Shown one piece after another: positions 26,651-35,554 of a stretch of 64,000 bases of DNA. The notes beneath the pieces are model-generated. The model ran no database searches. It was given only the letters and a program-made list of their open reading frames with translations, and had not been told where the DNA came from. A program made the translations under genes and the position numbers. Origin of the DNA: G965267425 sp965267425 (lineage in GTDB: Bacteria; Bacteroidota; Bacteroidia; Flavobacteriales_E; Vicingaceae); contig OZ253959.1 of NCBI GenBank assembly GCA_965267425.1, positions 2,108,001 to 2,172,000 on the forward strand. The letters are read 5' to 3'. How positions within the stretch are numbered: position 1 is the stretch's first letter; each line of letters begins with the position of its first letter.

Positions 26651-26765
26651 GAATTTTCGTCAAGAACAAGTTCTCACAAAAATTCAGGTATAAAAAAACT
26701 CCGGATAAATCCGGAGCTTTTCATTTTTTTGGGTGGATGATGGGATTATTCCATGATCCCTTATA
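26651..26765 (-). pseudogene. Decayed partial copy of tRNA-His 3' end and its terminator
   Basis: Bases 26651-26747 match 26823-26918 with four substitutions and one T indel. The match covers the tRNA-His terminator, the downstream spacer and the last 17 bases of the tRNA (GGGTGGATGATGGGATT on the plus strand). Beyond it, 26748-26765 resembles the next tRNA stretch only weakly (CCATGATCCC against CCACGACCCC), and the rest of the tRNA is absent. It reads as a truncated, decaying tRNA copy, not a functional gene. Confidence 0.6.
26692..26716 (-). terminator. Terminator, duplicated copy (minus strand)
   Basis: Perfect 8-bp stem CTCCGGAT / ATCCGGAG (26699-26706, 26709-26716), with seven Ts on the minus strand (26698-26692). 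It is a second copy of the tRNA-His terminator and may act as a back-up. Ts also follow on the plus strand, so it could stop transcription both ways. Confidence 0.75.
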
Positions 26766-26863
26766 TCATGCAGGAACCTTACATAAAAATGAAAAGCCAT
26801 TAACATAATTCTTTTTCAACCCGAATTTTCGTCAAAAACAAGTTCTCGCAAAAATTCAGGCAT

Positions 26864-26888
26864 AAAAAAACTCCAGATAAATCCGGAG
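26864..26888 (-). terminator. Terminator of tRNA-His
   Basis: Stem 26871-26878 with 26881-26888 (one G-T pair), 2-base loop, and seven Ts on the minus strand. It begins about 15 bases after the tRNA 3' end. Confidence 0.85.
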
Positions 26889-26902
26889 CTTTTCATTTTT
26901 TG

Positions 26903-26977
26903 GGTGGATGATGGGATTCGAACCCACGACCCCCAGAACCACAATCTGGTGCTCTAACCAACTGAGCTACAACCACC
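26903..26977 (-). tRNA. tRNA-His (GTG)
   Basis: On the minus strand it starts G(-1)GTGGTTG, has the D arm GCTCAGTTGGTTAGAGC, an anticodon stem CCAGA/TCTGG with loop TTGTGGT (anticodon GTG), and a T arm GTGGG-TTCGAAT-CCCAT. The extra G-1 facing C73 is the histidine identity element. CCA is not encoded. The acceptor stem GTGGTTG/CATCCAC leaves a T5-T68 mismatch. A terminator follows at once. Confidence 0.95.
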
Positions 26978-27080
26978 GTTTCAGGGCGGCAAATATAGTG
27001 AATAAATTACTTTTTGATTCTATTTTTTTTAACCTTCTTTTTAAATTGGTTTCTTTGTCAAACTGCATAATCATTACAAT

Positions 27081-28253
27081 TTGACTAATCAGTCTGACTA
27101 TATATTAATCCTTCCGAAATGGTATCCCAATCGATTGGATTTTCTTGATGGTAATTATATTGAAAATCATGCAGTAGCCATATCTCAATATCAACGATTG
27201 GTAATCCTGTTCGTTCGTTCAGATCATAATGTATCATCTTCAAAACTAGAAATTCATCATGCCAAAGAACACGGCATGGAAGTATTTAGAGCGTACTTTA
27301 AAAAGGCCAACACGGGAATAACAATGCTTGATAAGATCATCAACCTTCTGCGTTATGTTAGATCGCAGTTTAAGGCCTTCAAAGAAATAAACTCGTTGTT
27401 CGGACTTCCTAAAATCACACATATTCACGTACTAACGCGCACATCTGCATTAGCTTGGTCGCTTTTTCGTAAGCATCACATTCCTTATGTAATTAGCGAA
27501 CATTGGTCAGGATATTTTCCAGAAAATGGAGATTACAAGGGATTGGTTAAAAAGTGGATAACTCAAAAAATAGTAAAAAACAGTGCAGGCGTAACTACGG
27601 TGTCGGAATACCTGAAACAAGCGATGCTAAATCATGGATTAACCAATCAATATGAAATTATTCCAAATGTTGCAGATACGGATGTGTTTCAACTAAAGGA
27701 AAAACCAAAACAACAGATTAAGAAAATTCTTCACGTTTCCGGAATGAGTAAAATTCCCAAAAATGTCCATTCCTTAATTCAAGTATGCCATGAATTAACG
27801 TCCGAACGTTCGGATTTTGAATTACACATGATTGGTGATGGCCCTGAAATGAGCCAAAGAAAGAAGGAAGCCCTGGATTTAGGTTTGTTGGATAAACAAA
27901 TCTTTTTTTATGGTGATGTTCCCATGGATCAAGTGGCAAAGCACATGCAGGAATCCGATTTTCTGGTTTTGTGTAGTATTTATGAAAACCAGCCGTGTGT
28001 GCTAATTGAGTCCATCTCAACTGGGACACCTATCATTGCTCCAATAATTGGCGGCATCCCTGAACATTTCACAAATAATGGTGTTCTCATTCCTAAAGAT
28101 AACAACCATGCATTAAAAGAAGCTATCTTAAAAATGCTGGATGAGTCTTCAAATTTTGATGCGTCAGCACTAAGGTCGTACGCCATTAAGAATTTTAGTC
28201 ACGAAGTAGTTGGCAAACAGTTTTCCACTTATTATCAAAAAATTCTATCTTAA
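27081..28253 (+). CDS. Family 4 glycosyltransferase
   Basis: A 390-residue GT-B enzyme that transfers a sugar from a nucleotide donor, probably in surface glycan synthesis at the inner membrane. The N-terminal Rossmann half starts ILILPKWYPNRLDFLDGNYIENHA (the Gly-Asn loop). The C-terminal half has HVSGMSKIPKNVHSLIQ, HMIGDGPE, and the EX7E motif region SIYENQPCVLIESISTGTPIIAP near residue 310. The start is a TTG at 27081: no ATG precedes the first beta strand and starting later would cut the fold, so initiation is unusual. It is 9 bases upstream of the methyltransferase, heading a three-gene run. Confidence 0.85.
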   Translation: MTNQSDYILILPKWYPNRLDFLDGNYIENHAVAISQYQRLVILFVRSDHNVSSSKLEIHHAKEHGMEVFRAYFKKANTGITMLDKIINLLRYVRSQFKAFKEINSLFGLPKITHIHVLTRTSALAWSLFRKHHIPYVISEHWSGYFPENGDYKGLVKKWITQKIVKNSAGVTTVSEYLKQAMLNHGLTNQYEIIPNVADTDVFQLKEKPKQQIKKILHVSGMSKIPKNVHSLIQVCHELTSERSDFELHMIGDGPEMSQRKKEALDLGLLDKQIFFYGDVPMDQVAKHMQESDFLVLCSIYENQPCVLIESISTGTPIIAPIIGGIPEHFTNNGVLIPKDNNHALKEAILKMLDESSNFDASALRSYAIKNFSHEVVGKQFSTYYQKILS

Positions 28254-28262
28254 TCATACGAC

Positions 28263-29030
28263 ATGATTTGGAATAAAATAGCTGGCAAAATCAAAAAAAT
28301 GTTCCCCAATTACCATGATATGAGTGAACATATGGGTGAACTCCATTACTTTGAATTGTATTGGCATTATATGGAAAGTTTTTTCCAAGAAGGTCAATCC
28401 GCCCTTGATATTGGTGCACAAAATGGCAGATTCGCAATACCATTATTGCAGAAAGGATTAAACGTAACTGCAACGGATATAGAATCTTCTTTCATTAAAA
28501 AGCTATCGGATGTGAGCAAAGAGCATGCTGCGCTCAAAGTGAGAAATGAATCGTTGGATGAAACCATCAATAAAAATTCGGAAGTGTTTGATCATGTGCT
28601 ATGTATGGAATTATTATATACCCTTCCCAATATCCAAGAATCTCTTCATGGCATGGCATCGCTCATTAAACCAAATGGGCAACTATTTTGCAGTCATCGA
28701 AACCAAGGATTTTATTTATACAAATATTTGAGGGAACATGATTTTGACAAAATAGAATCATTACTTCAAAACCAAAATGAGCCATTTAATCATCAGGATA
28801 ATGAAGAATTGGTCCAGCTTTACGAAAGTGTAAATCTTAGCATTGATAAAATTGTACCCATCGGGATGTTTTCAGGATTTGGCGAAGATCCATGGACAGA
28901 CATTTGCAACCCTGAAGAACTCAATCTACACAAGACGAATCAATTGTCTAAAATCGAATTGAATACTGAACTGATTAAGAAATACCACCACAATGCAAGG
29001 TATTCTTTGGTAATTGCATCAAAAAAATGA
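28263..29030 (+). CDS. Class I SAM-dependent methyltransferase
   Basis: A 255-residue protein with a Rossmann methyltransferase fold: motif I ALDIGAQNGRFAIPLL near residue 42, the acidic end of beta-2 in VTATDIES near 65, and motif IV-like DHVLCMELLYTLPN near 110. It should methylate a small molecule or glycan in the cytoplasm. Being placed between a GT4 and a formyltransferase-like enzyme suggests it acts on a nucleotide sugar or a lipid-linked glycan (inference). Its TGA overlaps the next ATG (ATGA at 29027), implying coupled translation. Confidence 0.83.
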   Translation: MIWNKIAGKIKKMFPNYHDMSEHMGELHYFELYWHYMESFFQEGQSALDIGAQNGRFAIPLLQKGLNVTATDIESSFIKKLSDVSKEHAALKVRNESLDETINKNSEVFDHVLCMELLYTLPNIQESLHGMASLIKPNGQLFCSHRNQGFYLYKYLREHDFDKIESLLQNQNEPFNHQDNEELVQLYESVNLSIDKIVPIGMFSGFGEDPWTDICNPEELNLHKTNQLSKIELNTELIKKYHHNARYSLVIASKK

Positions 29031-30703
29031 TTCAGGAATCCACTCCCAAGGAAGCGTTTCGCATAGGGATTCTTTGCAATTATGGATTTTTGCAAAAATG
29101 GCAAATAGCTTGTATCAAGGACATACAAGATTCAGGAGTTGGAAGCATAGATATCATCTATTCCAAAAAAAATTCATCAGAAAATGGCGGGCACAAAAGC
29201 AACAAATTGAAAGGTTTATTTTACCGGGCATGGGTAAAAATCTTTCCAATTGATGCCATTTCACCCGTGAATATTGAGACCATCCTACCCAATGTAACGG
29301 TCAAACATGTGATTCCGGAAAGAAAGGGAAAGTACAGCGAAGTTTTTTCGGATGCAGATATAAAGGATGTTCAATCAAGGAATCTGGATGTTCTCATTCG
29401 TTTTGGTTTTGACATATTAAAAGGAGAGATTCTCACTGCCGCCAAACATGGTGTTTGGTCTTTTCATCATGGTGATGAAATGCATTATCGTGGTGGACCT
29501 GTTTCGTTTTGGGAATTGTTCCATAAGGCTTCTTCCAATGGGGCCATATTGCAAAAACTGACAGAAAAGATTGATGCAGGATATATTCTGAAAAAAGGAA
29601 AGTTCAAATTGTTTGCCCATTCATATGCGCATAGTGTTAACCATGTATTGTATGGAACGTCATCCTGGATAAGTGCTGTAATTAGATCGATACAGTATAA
29701 TGATAAGCAAGTGTCCAATTGGAGATTGTCAGAAACAAAAGCCAAAATCAACAAAGTCCCAGCAAATCAACAAGTTATACAATTCGCTTTCCAACAATTG
29801 ATGGCTAGAATTAGTTATTATCTAAAAACCTATTTGTTCATGGAAATTTGGCAAACAGGTTTTGCCAATATCGACAATCCAAGGGACTTGAAAAGCATTA
29901 AAAACAAGGATATCACTTGGATTAAAAATCCCAATCGAAATACCTATTACGCTGATCCTTTTCCGTCTTCTAATGTTGATACCAATGACCTACAGGCCGT
30001 CTATGTTGAGGAGTATGCTTACACTTCGTTAAAAGGAAAAATCACAAAACTCTCCATTAATCATGTCGGAGAAGTTGTTAGTTCACATGAAGTAATGAAG
30101 GAACAAAAACTTCACGCCTCCTTTCCCAATCATTTTAGTTACCAAGAAAATGAGTACTTATTACCTGAAATTTCAGCCAAAGGTGGATTACATATATTCA
30201 AAAAATCTGGTGAAAATTGGTCTGAATTACCTGTTGATTTTCCAGACCTGCCAGTTGTTGACCCAAGTTTAGTTTATTACCAAAACAGGTGGTGGGTATT
30301 TTTTACAGAATCAAAATATTCCAACGAATCACTTATGATATTTCACAGTGAGCATATGGAGGGCCCATACCAGGCTCATATTCAGAATCCCGTAAAAATT
30401 GATATCTCCTCTAGCAGACCAGCAGGAAAACCATTTGTTGTGGATGGACAACTTTATAGACCCGCCCAGAATTCAACCGGGACGTATGGAAATGGCTTGC
30501 AAATGATGAAAATTATGGAATTGACTCCAGAACATTTCGATGAAGAATCCATTGATTCTGTTTCAGGATATGAGCTAAAGGGACAATTTGCAGGAATTCA
30601 TACATGGAACACCATTGATAATTTGGTCCTTTTGGATGCCAAATTCTATCGTTTTTCCTTGTTTCATTTACTGCGAATGTTGCGCTCTAAATTCAACGGA
30701 TAA
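29027..30703 (+). CDS. Formyltransferase-like domain fused to a beta-propeller (glycan transferase type)
   Basis: A 558-residue two-domain protein. Residues about 10-240 resemble the formyltransferase N domain (as in methionyl-tRNA and sugar N-formyltransferases): LCNYGFLQKWQ start, DVLIRFGFDILKGEIL, and the catalytic-type stretch VWSFHHGDEMHYRGGPVSFWEL near residue 146, with His and Asp retained and the usual Asn shifted. Residues about 285-558 form a five-bladed beta-propeller of the kind found at the N-terminus of glucosamine inositol-phosphorylceramide transferase-like proteins (TYYADPFP, VDPSLVYYQNRWWVFFTES, SSRPAGKPF, YRPAQNSTGTYGNGL). I infer formylation or acyl transfer to an amino sugar of a surface glycan, with the propeller holding the glycan. 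It is last in the GT4-methyltransferase run. Confidence 0.72.
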   Translation: MIQESTPKEAFRIGILCNYGFLQKWQIACIKDIQDSGVGSIDIIYSKKNSSENGGHKSNKLKGLFYRAWVKIFPIDAISPVNIETILPNVTVKHVIPERKGKYSEVFSDADIKDVQSRNLDVLIRFGFDILKGEILTAAKHGVWSFHHGDEMHYRGGPVSFWELFHKASSNGAILQKLTEKIDAGYILKKGKFKLFAHSYAHSVNHVLYGTSSWISAVIRSIQYNDKQVSNWRLSETKAKINKVPANQQVIQFAFQQLMARISYYLKTYLFMEIWQTGFANIDNPRDLKSIKNKDITWIKNPNRNTYYADPFPSSNVDTNDLQAVYVEEYAYTSLKGKITKLSINHVGEVVSSHEVMKEQKLHASFPNHFSYQENEYLLPEISAKGGLHIFKKSGENWSELPVDFPDLPVVDPSLVYYQNRWWVFFTESKYSNESLMIFHSEHMEGPYQAHIQNPVKIDISSSRPAGKPFVVDGQLYRPAQNSTGTYGNGLQMMKIMELTPEHFDEESIDSVSGYELKGQFAGIHTWNTIDNLVLLDAKFYRFSLFHLLRMLRSKFNG

Positions 30704-31026
30704 GAAAAATGAAACAATATTGCATTGCTATTGACCTAATGCAATAATTCTTCATGATTTATTAGGCTCACGATTGATTTATTCAAATTGACAAAGCCAA
30801 ACCTCGAAAGCCCACTATCCGTTGCCAATAGTGCATTAAATGAATAATTGGTAGATATCTTGATATGGCCAGACAAGAATCAATTGTATTCGACCCTTGT
30901 AATCATTGTTAGATATTCAAAAATGAAGTAGGTGCGCAAACCTTTACCAATTGATAAACGGCAGATAGTATACCATCAATTTATTTATATTTGTGAATAA
31001 ATTCACGAATTGTTAATACTAAGTTT
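30704..31026. other. Intergenic region before the propeller T9SS pair
   Basis: 323 A+T-rich bases without a credible gene and without a clear terminator for the glycan cluster. The only recognisable signal is TATATTTG at 30986-30993, an exact TAnnTTTG -7 box about 34 bases before the ATG at 31027. No TTG is at the right distance. Confidence 0.5.
30986..30993 (+). promoter_or_regulatory. Predicted -7 box for the propeller T9SS pair
   Basis: TATATTTG, exact TAnnTTTG, 33 bases before the start codon; no spaced -33 TTG. Confidence 0.4.
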
Positions 31027-32904
31027 ATGAAGAATATTCTACGCATTGCTTTGTTGGTATTCATTGGAAGTACTGCTTATGGTCAGTCAGGAAACAATGT
31101 AATTACATCAGCTAAGGTCAAAAAAGTACGCGCTTTTGATGGTACTGAGACCACAACCAATTTAATTAGGAAACCAAACCCTTACGTTCAGGCAAGAAAT
31201 GCCAAATCAAATGTTGAAACCGTAGTTGGAGAAACAACTTATGATTTGCAAACCAATTCTACCTGCCAAAACAGAATTGTTAACCACGGAGATGGTACAA
31301 TTTCTTTGAGTTGGACGTATAGTAACTCATTTGATTTACAAGCTTCTGATAGAGGTACAGGTTACAACTATTTTGACGGTACAAGTTGGGGAACCTACCC
31401 TACTGCTCGTCAGGAAGCAAGTACAAGAACAGGCTGGAACAGTCTTTCTAGAACTACTCAAGGAAACGAAATTGTTGTAAATCACCCTGCAGAGCCAGGA
31501 GGAGCGCTTAGAATCATGACTCGTACTTCCATTGGAACAGGAACATGGTCTGAAGCTCAAATTTCAACAAGTTTAAACAATGACATTTTATGGCCACGTT
31601 CTGTTACTGCTGGTAACAATGGTCAAACCGTTCATGTGATTGGAATTACAGCGCCAATTGCCAATGACGGAACTGCGTACAATGGAATGGACGGTGCTTT
31701 ATTGTACTGGCGTTCACAAGACGGTGGCAGTACTTGGGATATCCAAGATTTGCAAGTACCAGGATCTGATTCAACATATTTCTTAGACGTTGATGCAGAT
31801 GCTTATGCCATTGATGCCCGAGGAAATACGGTTGCATTTGTGATGTTTAACCAATTTGCAGATGTTGTTCTTTTCAAGTCTACTGACAATGGTGATACTT
31901 GGACAAGAACAATCGTAAATGATTTCCCAATCGATAAGTTTGACATTGCCAGTGATTTGGACATCAATAACAATGGAGTTGCTGATGATTCAACAGTGAC
32001 ATGTGATGGATCAGGTGCTGTTATTCTTGACTCAAATGACAAAGCTCACGTGTTTTATGGAAATTTTGAAATTTTTGATGACTCTTATGGAGATGGAACG
32101 TTCAATGTATTATTGAACTCTAATGGAATTTCATATTGGAATGAAAACAACGCCATGGCTGCTCCTGCAGTTATTGTTGAAGCTCCAGACTTGAATAATG
32201 ATGGTGTTATCAATGTTGAAGGAAATAGCTTCCAAACAGGTATTGGTGATTACGTTCAAAAATCACTTTCTACATTCCCATCTGCTGGTATTGATGATGA
32301 TGGAAACATCTATATGTGTTACTCAGCTCATATGGAGAATCTAAGTAATGGTATTCAAAATTACCGCCACATCTTCATTACTTCTAGTGATGATGGTGGA
32401 GCAACTTGGGAAGATCCTGTGGATGCAAATCCGTCATTTGAATTCCAGGAATGTGTATTCCCTAGCATGGCTAGATTAGTTGATTCAAGCATTCACATCG
32501 TTTATCAACGTGACGAAGAGCCTGGATTGGCTGTGCGTGGAGATGAAGATGCTTTTGGAACCAATAAAATTGTTTACATGCAGTTACAGTCAAATTTGGA
32601 AATTGATTCAGTTGTAGTAGTTGATCCAGTTGGTATCAATGAATTGACAAGTATTTCTGAATTGACTCTTTCTCCAGTGCCTGCTTCGGATATCTTAACT
32701 ATCCAGTTCAATGGTCAAGAAAGCGGCCAAATGAACATCAGCATGTACACATTGCTTGGAAACAAAATGTTAGAAAATAACATTGATGCTGCATTGGGAT
32801 ACAATCATCATCAAATTGATGTTTCTACTTATGAATCAGGAGCTTACCTATTGCGTTTGCAACTAAATGGTGAGCAAGTTGTTAAGAGAATTATCATTCA
32901 ATAA
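31027..32904 (+). CDS. T9SS protein with Asp-box beta-propeller, copy 1
   Basis: A 625-residue exported protein. Signal peptide: residues 1-19 (ALLVFIGSTAYGQ). The middle is a sialidase-like beta-propeller with at least three Asp boxes: SQDGGSTW, STDNGDTW and SSDDGGATW. The Arg triad and Tyr/Glu of true sialidases are not identifiable, so an enzymatic role is doubtful; a structural or binding propeller fits better. Calcium-loop-like stretches (DINNNGVADD near residue 317, DLNNDGVINVEG near 391) interrupt it. A T9SS type A sorting domain closes it (LSPVPASDIL ... SGAYLLRLQL). It is the first of a tandem pair, 43 bases apart with no terminator between, so probably co-transcribed. Confidence 0.82.
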   Translation: MKNILRIALLVFIGSTAYGQSGNNVITSAKVKKVRAFDGTETTTNLIRKPNPYVQARNAKSNVETVVGETTYDLQTNSTCQNRIVNHGDGTISLSWTYSNSFDLQASDRGTGYNYFDGTSWGTYPTARQEASTRTGWNSLSRTTQGNEIVVNHPAEPGGALRIMTRTSIGTGTWSEAQISTSLNNDILWPRSVTAGNNGQTVHVIGITAPIANDGTAYNGMDGALLYWRSQDGGSTWDIQDLQVPGSDSTYFLDVDADAYAIDARGNTVAFVMFNQFADVVLFKSTDNGDTWTRTIVNDFPIDKFDIASDLDINNNGVADDSTVTCDGSGAVILDSNDKAHVFYGNFEIFDDSYGDGTFNVLLNSNGISYWNENNAMAAPAVIVEAPDLNNDGVINVEGNSFQTGIGDYVQKSLSTFPSAGIDDDGNIYMCYSAHMENLSNGIQNYRHIFITSSDDGGATWEDPVDANPSFEFQECVFPSMARLVDSSIHIVYQRDEEPGLAVRGDEDAFGTNKIVYMQLQSNLEIDSVVVVDPVGINELTSISELTLSPVPASDILTIQFNGQESGQMNISMYTLLGNKMLENNIDAALGYNHHQIDVSTYESGAYLLRLQLNGEQVVKRIIIQ

Positions 32905-32947
32905 TTTCTCGGAAATCTTTAGATAGTAATTAGTTAATAATACTGCG

Positions 32948-34789
32948 ATGAAAAAATCAATATCATTATTGTGTTCTGGATTGCTTTTGACTATTATGTC
33001 ACAATCCCAAACCAATATGTCAGATAAAAGAGGAACCATTTCTTATAAGGAAACGGTAGCCTCAGATAATGATGCTTTGAACGGTAAAAGCAATTATTTA
33101 AATCAGGGTGTTGCAAAAGACAACGATGGAGATGTCTTGGAGACAACCACTTATGATTTGCAAACCAATTCATCCGTTCAGGATAGAATCATTATGGATG
33201 AGAATGGCAATATGACTGCTGTTTGGACTGCCAGTCAATCCAATGCCAGTGCTTTCTCAGATAGAGGAACGGGATATAGCTACTACAATGCTACCTCCAA
33301 TACGTGGACAGTTTCTGAAGATTATCCCAGAATTGAGTCTGAAAGAACAGGATGGCCTTCAGTGATGTATACCAGTTCTGGTGGAGAAGTTATCATATCT
33401 CATGCTACAACCAATAATCGACTATTGTTAAATAGCCGTGGTACAAAAGGAACAGGTGCATGGTCTGAAAAGGACGTATCTACTACCAATTTGACTTGGA
33501 ATAGAGCCGTCATGGGTGGAAGCAATGGAAATACCATTCATGTGATTGCTGCTACGGATACACTTGATGCTGCACAATTCCAAAACATGGATCGTGCTGT
33601 GGTTTATTATCGTTCACAGGATGGAGGTCAAACGTTTGACATTCAGGATTCAATTATTCCAGGCATGGACTCATCCATGTATTCTGGAACCGGTGGAGAT
33701 AACTACGCCATAGCAGCTAGAGGTAATGTTGTTGTAATCGCATCCTTTAATCAGTTTGACGATGTATTCATCATGAAATCTACCAATAACGGTGATACTT
33801 GGACGAGAACTCAAATCTTCGATTTCCCGTATGCTGGTTTTGATGATTTTGACAATAACCATGATACAACTATAATTCCTGCATGTGATGCTGCTGGAAC
33901 AGTTATCATTGATGACAATGACGTGGCTCATGTCGTTTACGGTCGTACACAAGTAGCTAATAATGACATGTTGGGTGATGGAACGTTTACGTTTCAGTTC
34001 ATTACCGATAGTTTGGTATACTGGAATGAAGGAATGGGTGCTGAAAACACTATGTTAATTGGTTCTCTTGACTTGAATAATGATGGTGTTATCAATGTTT
34101 CAAATGTGAGTAACTATCGTTCCAGAAACATCATGAGTTATCCTCATTTGGCCTTAGGTGATAATGGAGATATTTATGTATCCTTCGCTGGACAACATGA
34201 AGAGTTCACTGATTTAGGAGATCCTGAAACGAATTTCAAACACATTTTTGTAATGCGATCTACGGATGGTGGAAATTCATGGGGAGATCTTATTGACTTT
34301 ACTCCGTTTGATGATTTTGCTGAATGTGTTTATGCCAGTATGGTCAGAACAGTGGATAATAGAATTCGAATGATTTATCAGCGTGACTTGCTTCCAAGTA
34401 TTTACTTGATTACGCCACCTGCAAGTCCTAGCCCACGTTCAACTTATCAGAATCCAACCATAACTGACAACGAGATTGTTTTCTTGTCTGTTGATACTGG
34501 GTTTCATGTAGGTGTTGAAAATGTATTGAATGAAATTGGTGAGACTTCGTTATTCCCTAATCCGGCTACGAATGAAGTAACGCTTTCATATCAAGTAATG
34601 ACTTCTGGTATGTATGGCATTACCATGAGCAATGTAAATGGTCAGACGGTTGAGGTTAAACAACCAACAACATTGCAAGCTGGAAGATATCAGGATACAT
34701 TTTCTGTGGAAAATCTTGAATCAGGGTTATACGTAGTGAGTATCACCTGGGAAGGTGGTTACTTTAGCCAGAAATTACTGGTAGAATAA
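32948..34789 (+). CDS. T9SS protein with Asp-box beta-propeller, copy 2
   Basis: A 613-residue paralogue of the preceding gene. Signal peptide: residues 1-20 (LLCSGLLLTIMSQS). The shared blocks TTYDLQTNSSVQDRI, SDRGTGYSYYN and the Asp boxes SQDGGQTF, STNNGDTW and STDGGNSW line up with copy 1, as does the calcium-loop DLNNDGVINV near residue 377. An extra Pro-rich loop (TPPASPSPRST) lies near residue 495. Sorting domain: SLFPNPATNEV ... SGLYVVSI. Sialidase catalytic residues are not visible here either. It ends at a strong terminator, which closes the two-gene unit. Confidence 0.82.
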   Translation: MKKSISLLCSGLLLTIMSQSQTNMSDKRGTISYKETVASDNDALNGKSNYLNQGVAKDNDGDVLETTTYDLQTNSSVQDRIIMDENGNMTAVWTASQSNASAFSDRGTGYSYYNATSNTWTVSEDYPRIESERTGWPSVMYTSSGGEVIISHATTNNRLLLNSRGTKGTGAWSEKDVSTTNLTWNRAVMGGSNGNTIHVIAATDTLDAAQFQNMDRAVVYYRSQDGGQTFDIQDSIIPGMDSSMYSGTGGDNYAIAARGNVVVIASFNQFDDVFIMKSTNNGDTWTRTQIFDFPYAGFDDFDNNHDTTIIPACDAAGTVIIDDNDVAHVVYGRTQVANNDMLGDGTFTFQFITDSLVYWNEGMGAENTMLIGSLDLNNDGVINVSNVSNYRSRNIMSYPHLALGDNGDIYVSFAGQHEEFTDLGDPETNFKHIFVMRSTDGGNSWGDLIDFTPFDDFAECVYASMVRTVDNRIRMIYQRDLLPSIYLITPPASPSPRSTYQNPTITDNEIVFLSVDTGFHVGVENVLNEIGETSLFPNPATNEVTLSYQVMTSGMYGITMSNVNGQTVEVKQPTTLQAGRYQDTFSVENLESGLYVVSITWEGGYFSQKLLVE

Positions 34790-34808
34790 CAACGTGAATT
34801 TATTTTAG

Positions 34809-34838
34809 GAAAGCCGTTACGAAAGTAGCGGCTTTTTT
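34809..34838 (+). terminator. Rho-independent terminator after the propeller pair
   Basis: 10-bp stem AAGCCGTTAC (34811-34820) with GTAGCGGCTT (34825-34834), GAAA tetraloop, T-run. The stop codon of the convergent bshB1 gene lies within the T-run. Confidence 0.9.
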
Positions 34839-35553
34839 ATTTTAAGTCAGTCAATGAATTAACACCCAGCGTCCTGTTTGCCGTAAATCCTTCAGCATAG
34901 TCAAAATATGCAGGTCTACCCAAGTCAACCGCCCGAGATTTAATAAATTCAAGAAATGACTCCGTAGCAATGGGTGACACAGGTTCAGAAGAATCCGGAT
35001 CAAAAAACTGTGATTTGAAAGCCTTTATCGCATTCATCTTAGTATCCCATTGTTCTGTAACATCTACAACAAAATCTGGTTGAATAAAATTACTTTGAAT
35101 GTAGTGATATAACTGATTGGCCCTCCAAACGTCCTGAGGAGTACCTTCATCATCAGTGGAAATTTTTCTCAGGCCGGAATAAAATGCTGCTTCGGATATT
35201 ATTTTAGCAGCTCTGGCATGATCTGGATGTCTATCTTCAACAGCTGGAGCAAGAATAATTTTTGGTCGATATTTTCGTATCACTCTAATGATATCATTTC
35301 TAGAAGATGCATTGTCTTCGAAGTATGCATCCGGCCATTTTAGATTTTCTCTAACAACAAGACCAATGATATCTGCTGCTGCTGCAGCCTCCTGCATCCT
35401 AATCTCAGCTGTTCCACGCGTTCCTGCTTCACCCATAGTGAGATCAACAACACCAACTTTATGCCCCATCTGAGCATGTTTGCTTAATACTCCTGCACAA
35501 CCCAACTCCGTATCATCAGGGTGCGCACCGAAAGCTAAAATATCTAACTCCAT
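34837..35553 (-). CDS. bshB1: Bacillithiol biosynthesis deacetylase BshB1
   Basis: A 238-residue zinc hydrolase of the PIG-L/LmbE family that removes the acetyl group from N-acetylglucosaminyl-malate in bacillithiol synthesis. The N-terminal AHPDDTELGCAG motif supplies two zinc ligands and the catalytic Asp, and RHPDHARA near residue 99 the third ligand and a conserved His. I start at the ATG at 35553 (MELDILAFGAHPDD), as the family does; the frame is open 15 codons further, but that would run into the next gene. One base separates it from the glutathione peroxidase upstream. The pairing with a thiol peroxidase fits thiol redox defence (inference). bshA and bshC are not in the window. Confidence 0.93.
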   Translation of the reverse strand: MELDILAFGAHPDDTELGCAGVLSKHAQMGHKVGVVDLTMGEAGTRGTAEIRMQEAAAAADIIGLVVRENLKWPDAYFEDNASSRNDIIRVIRKYRPKIILAPAVEDRHPDHARAAKIISEAAFYSGLRKISTDDEGTPQDVWRANQLYHYIQSNFIQPDFVVDVTEQWDTKMNAIKAFKSQFFDPDSSEPVSPIATESFLEFIKSRAVDLGRPAYFDYAEGFTANRTLGVNSLTDLK

Positions 35554-35554
35554 G

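Noticed and set aside
26748..26822. Integrated mobile element between the tRNA-His repeats
   Set aside because: Only 75 bases without a gene; at most a footprint, so recorded as a finding and not as an element.
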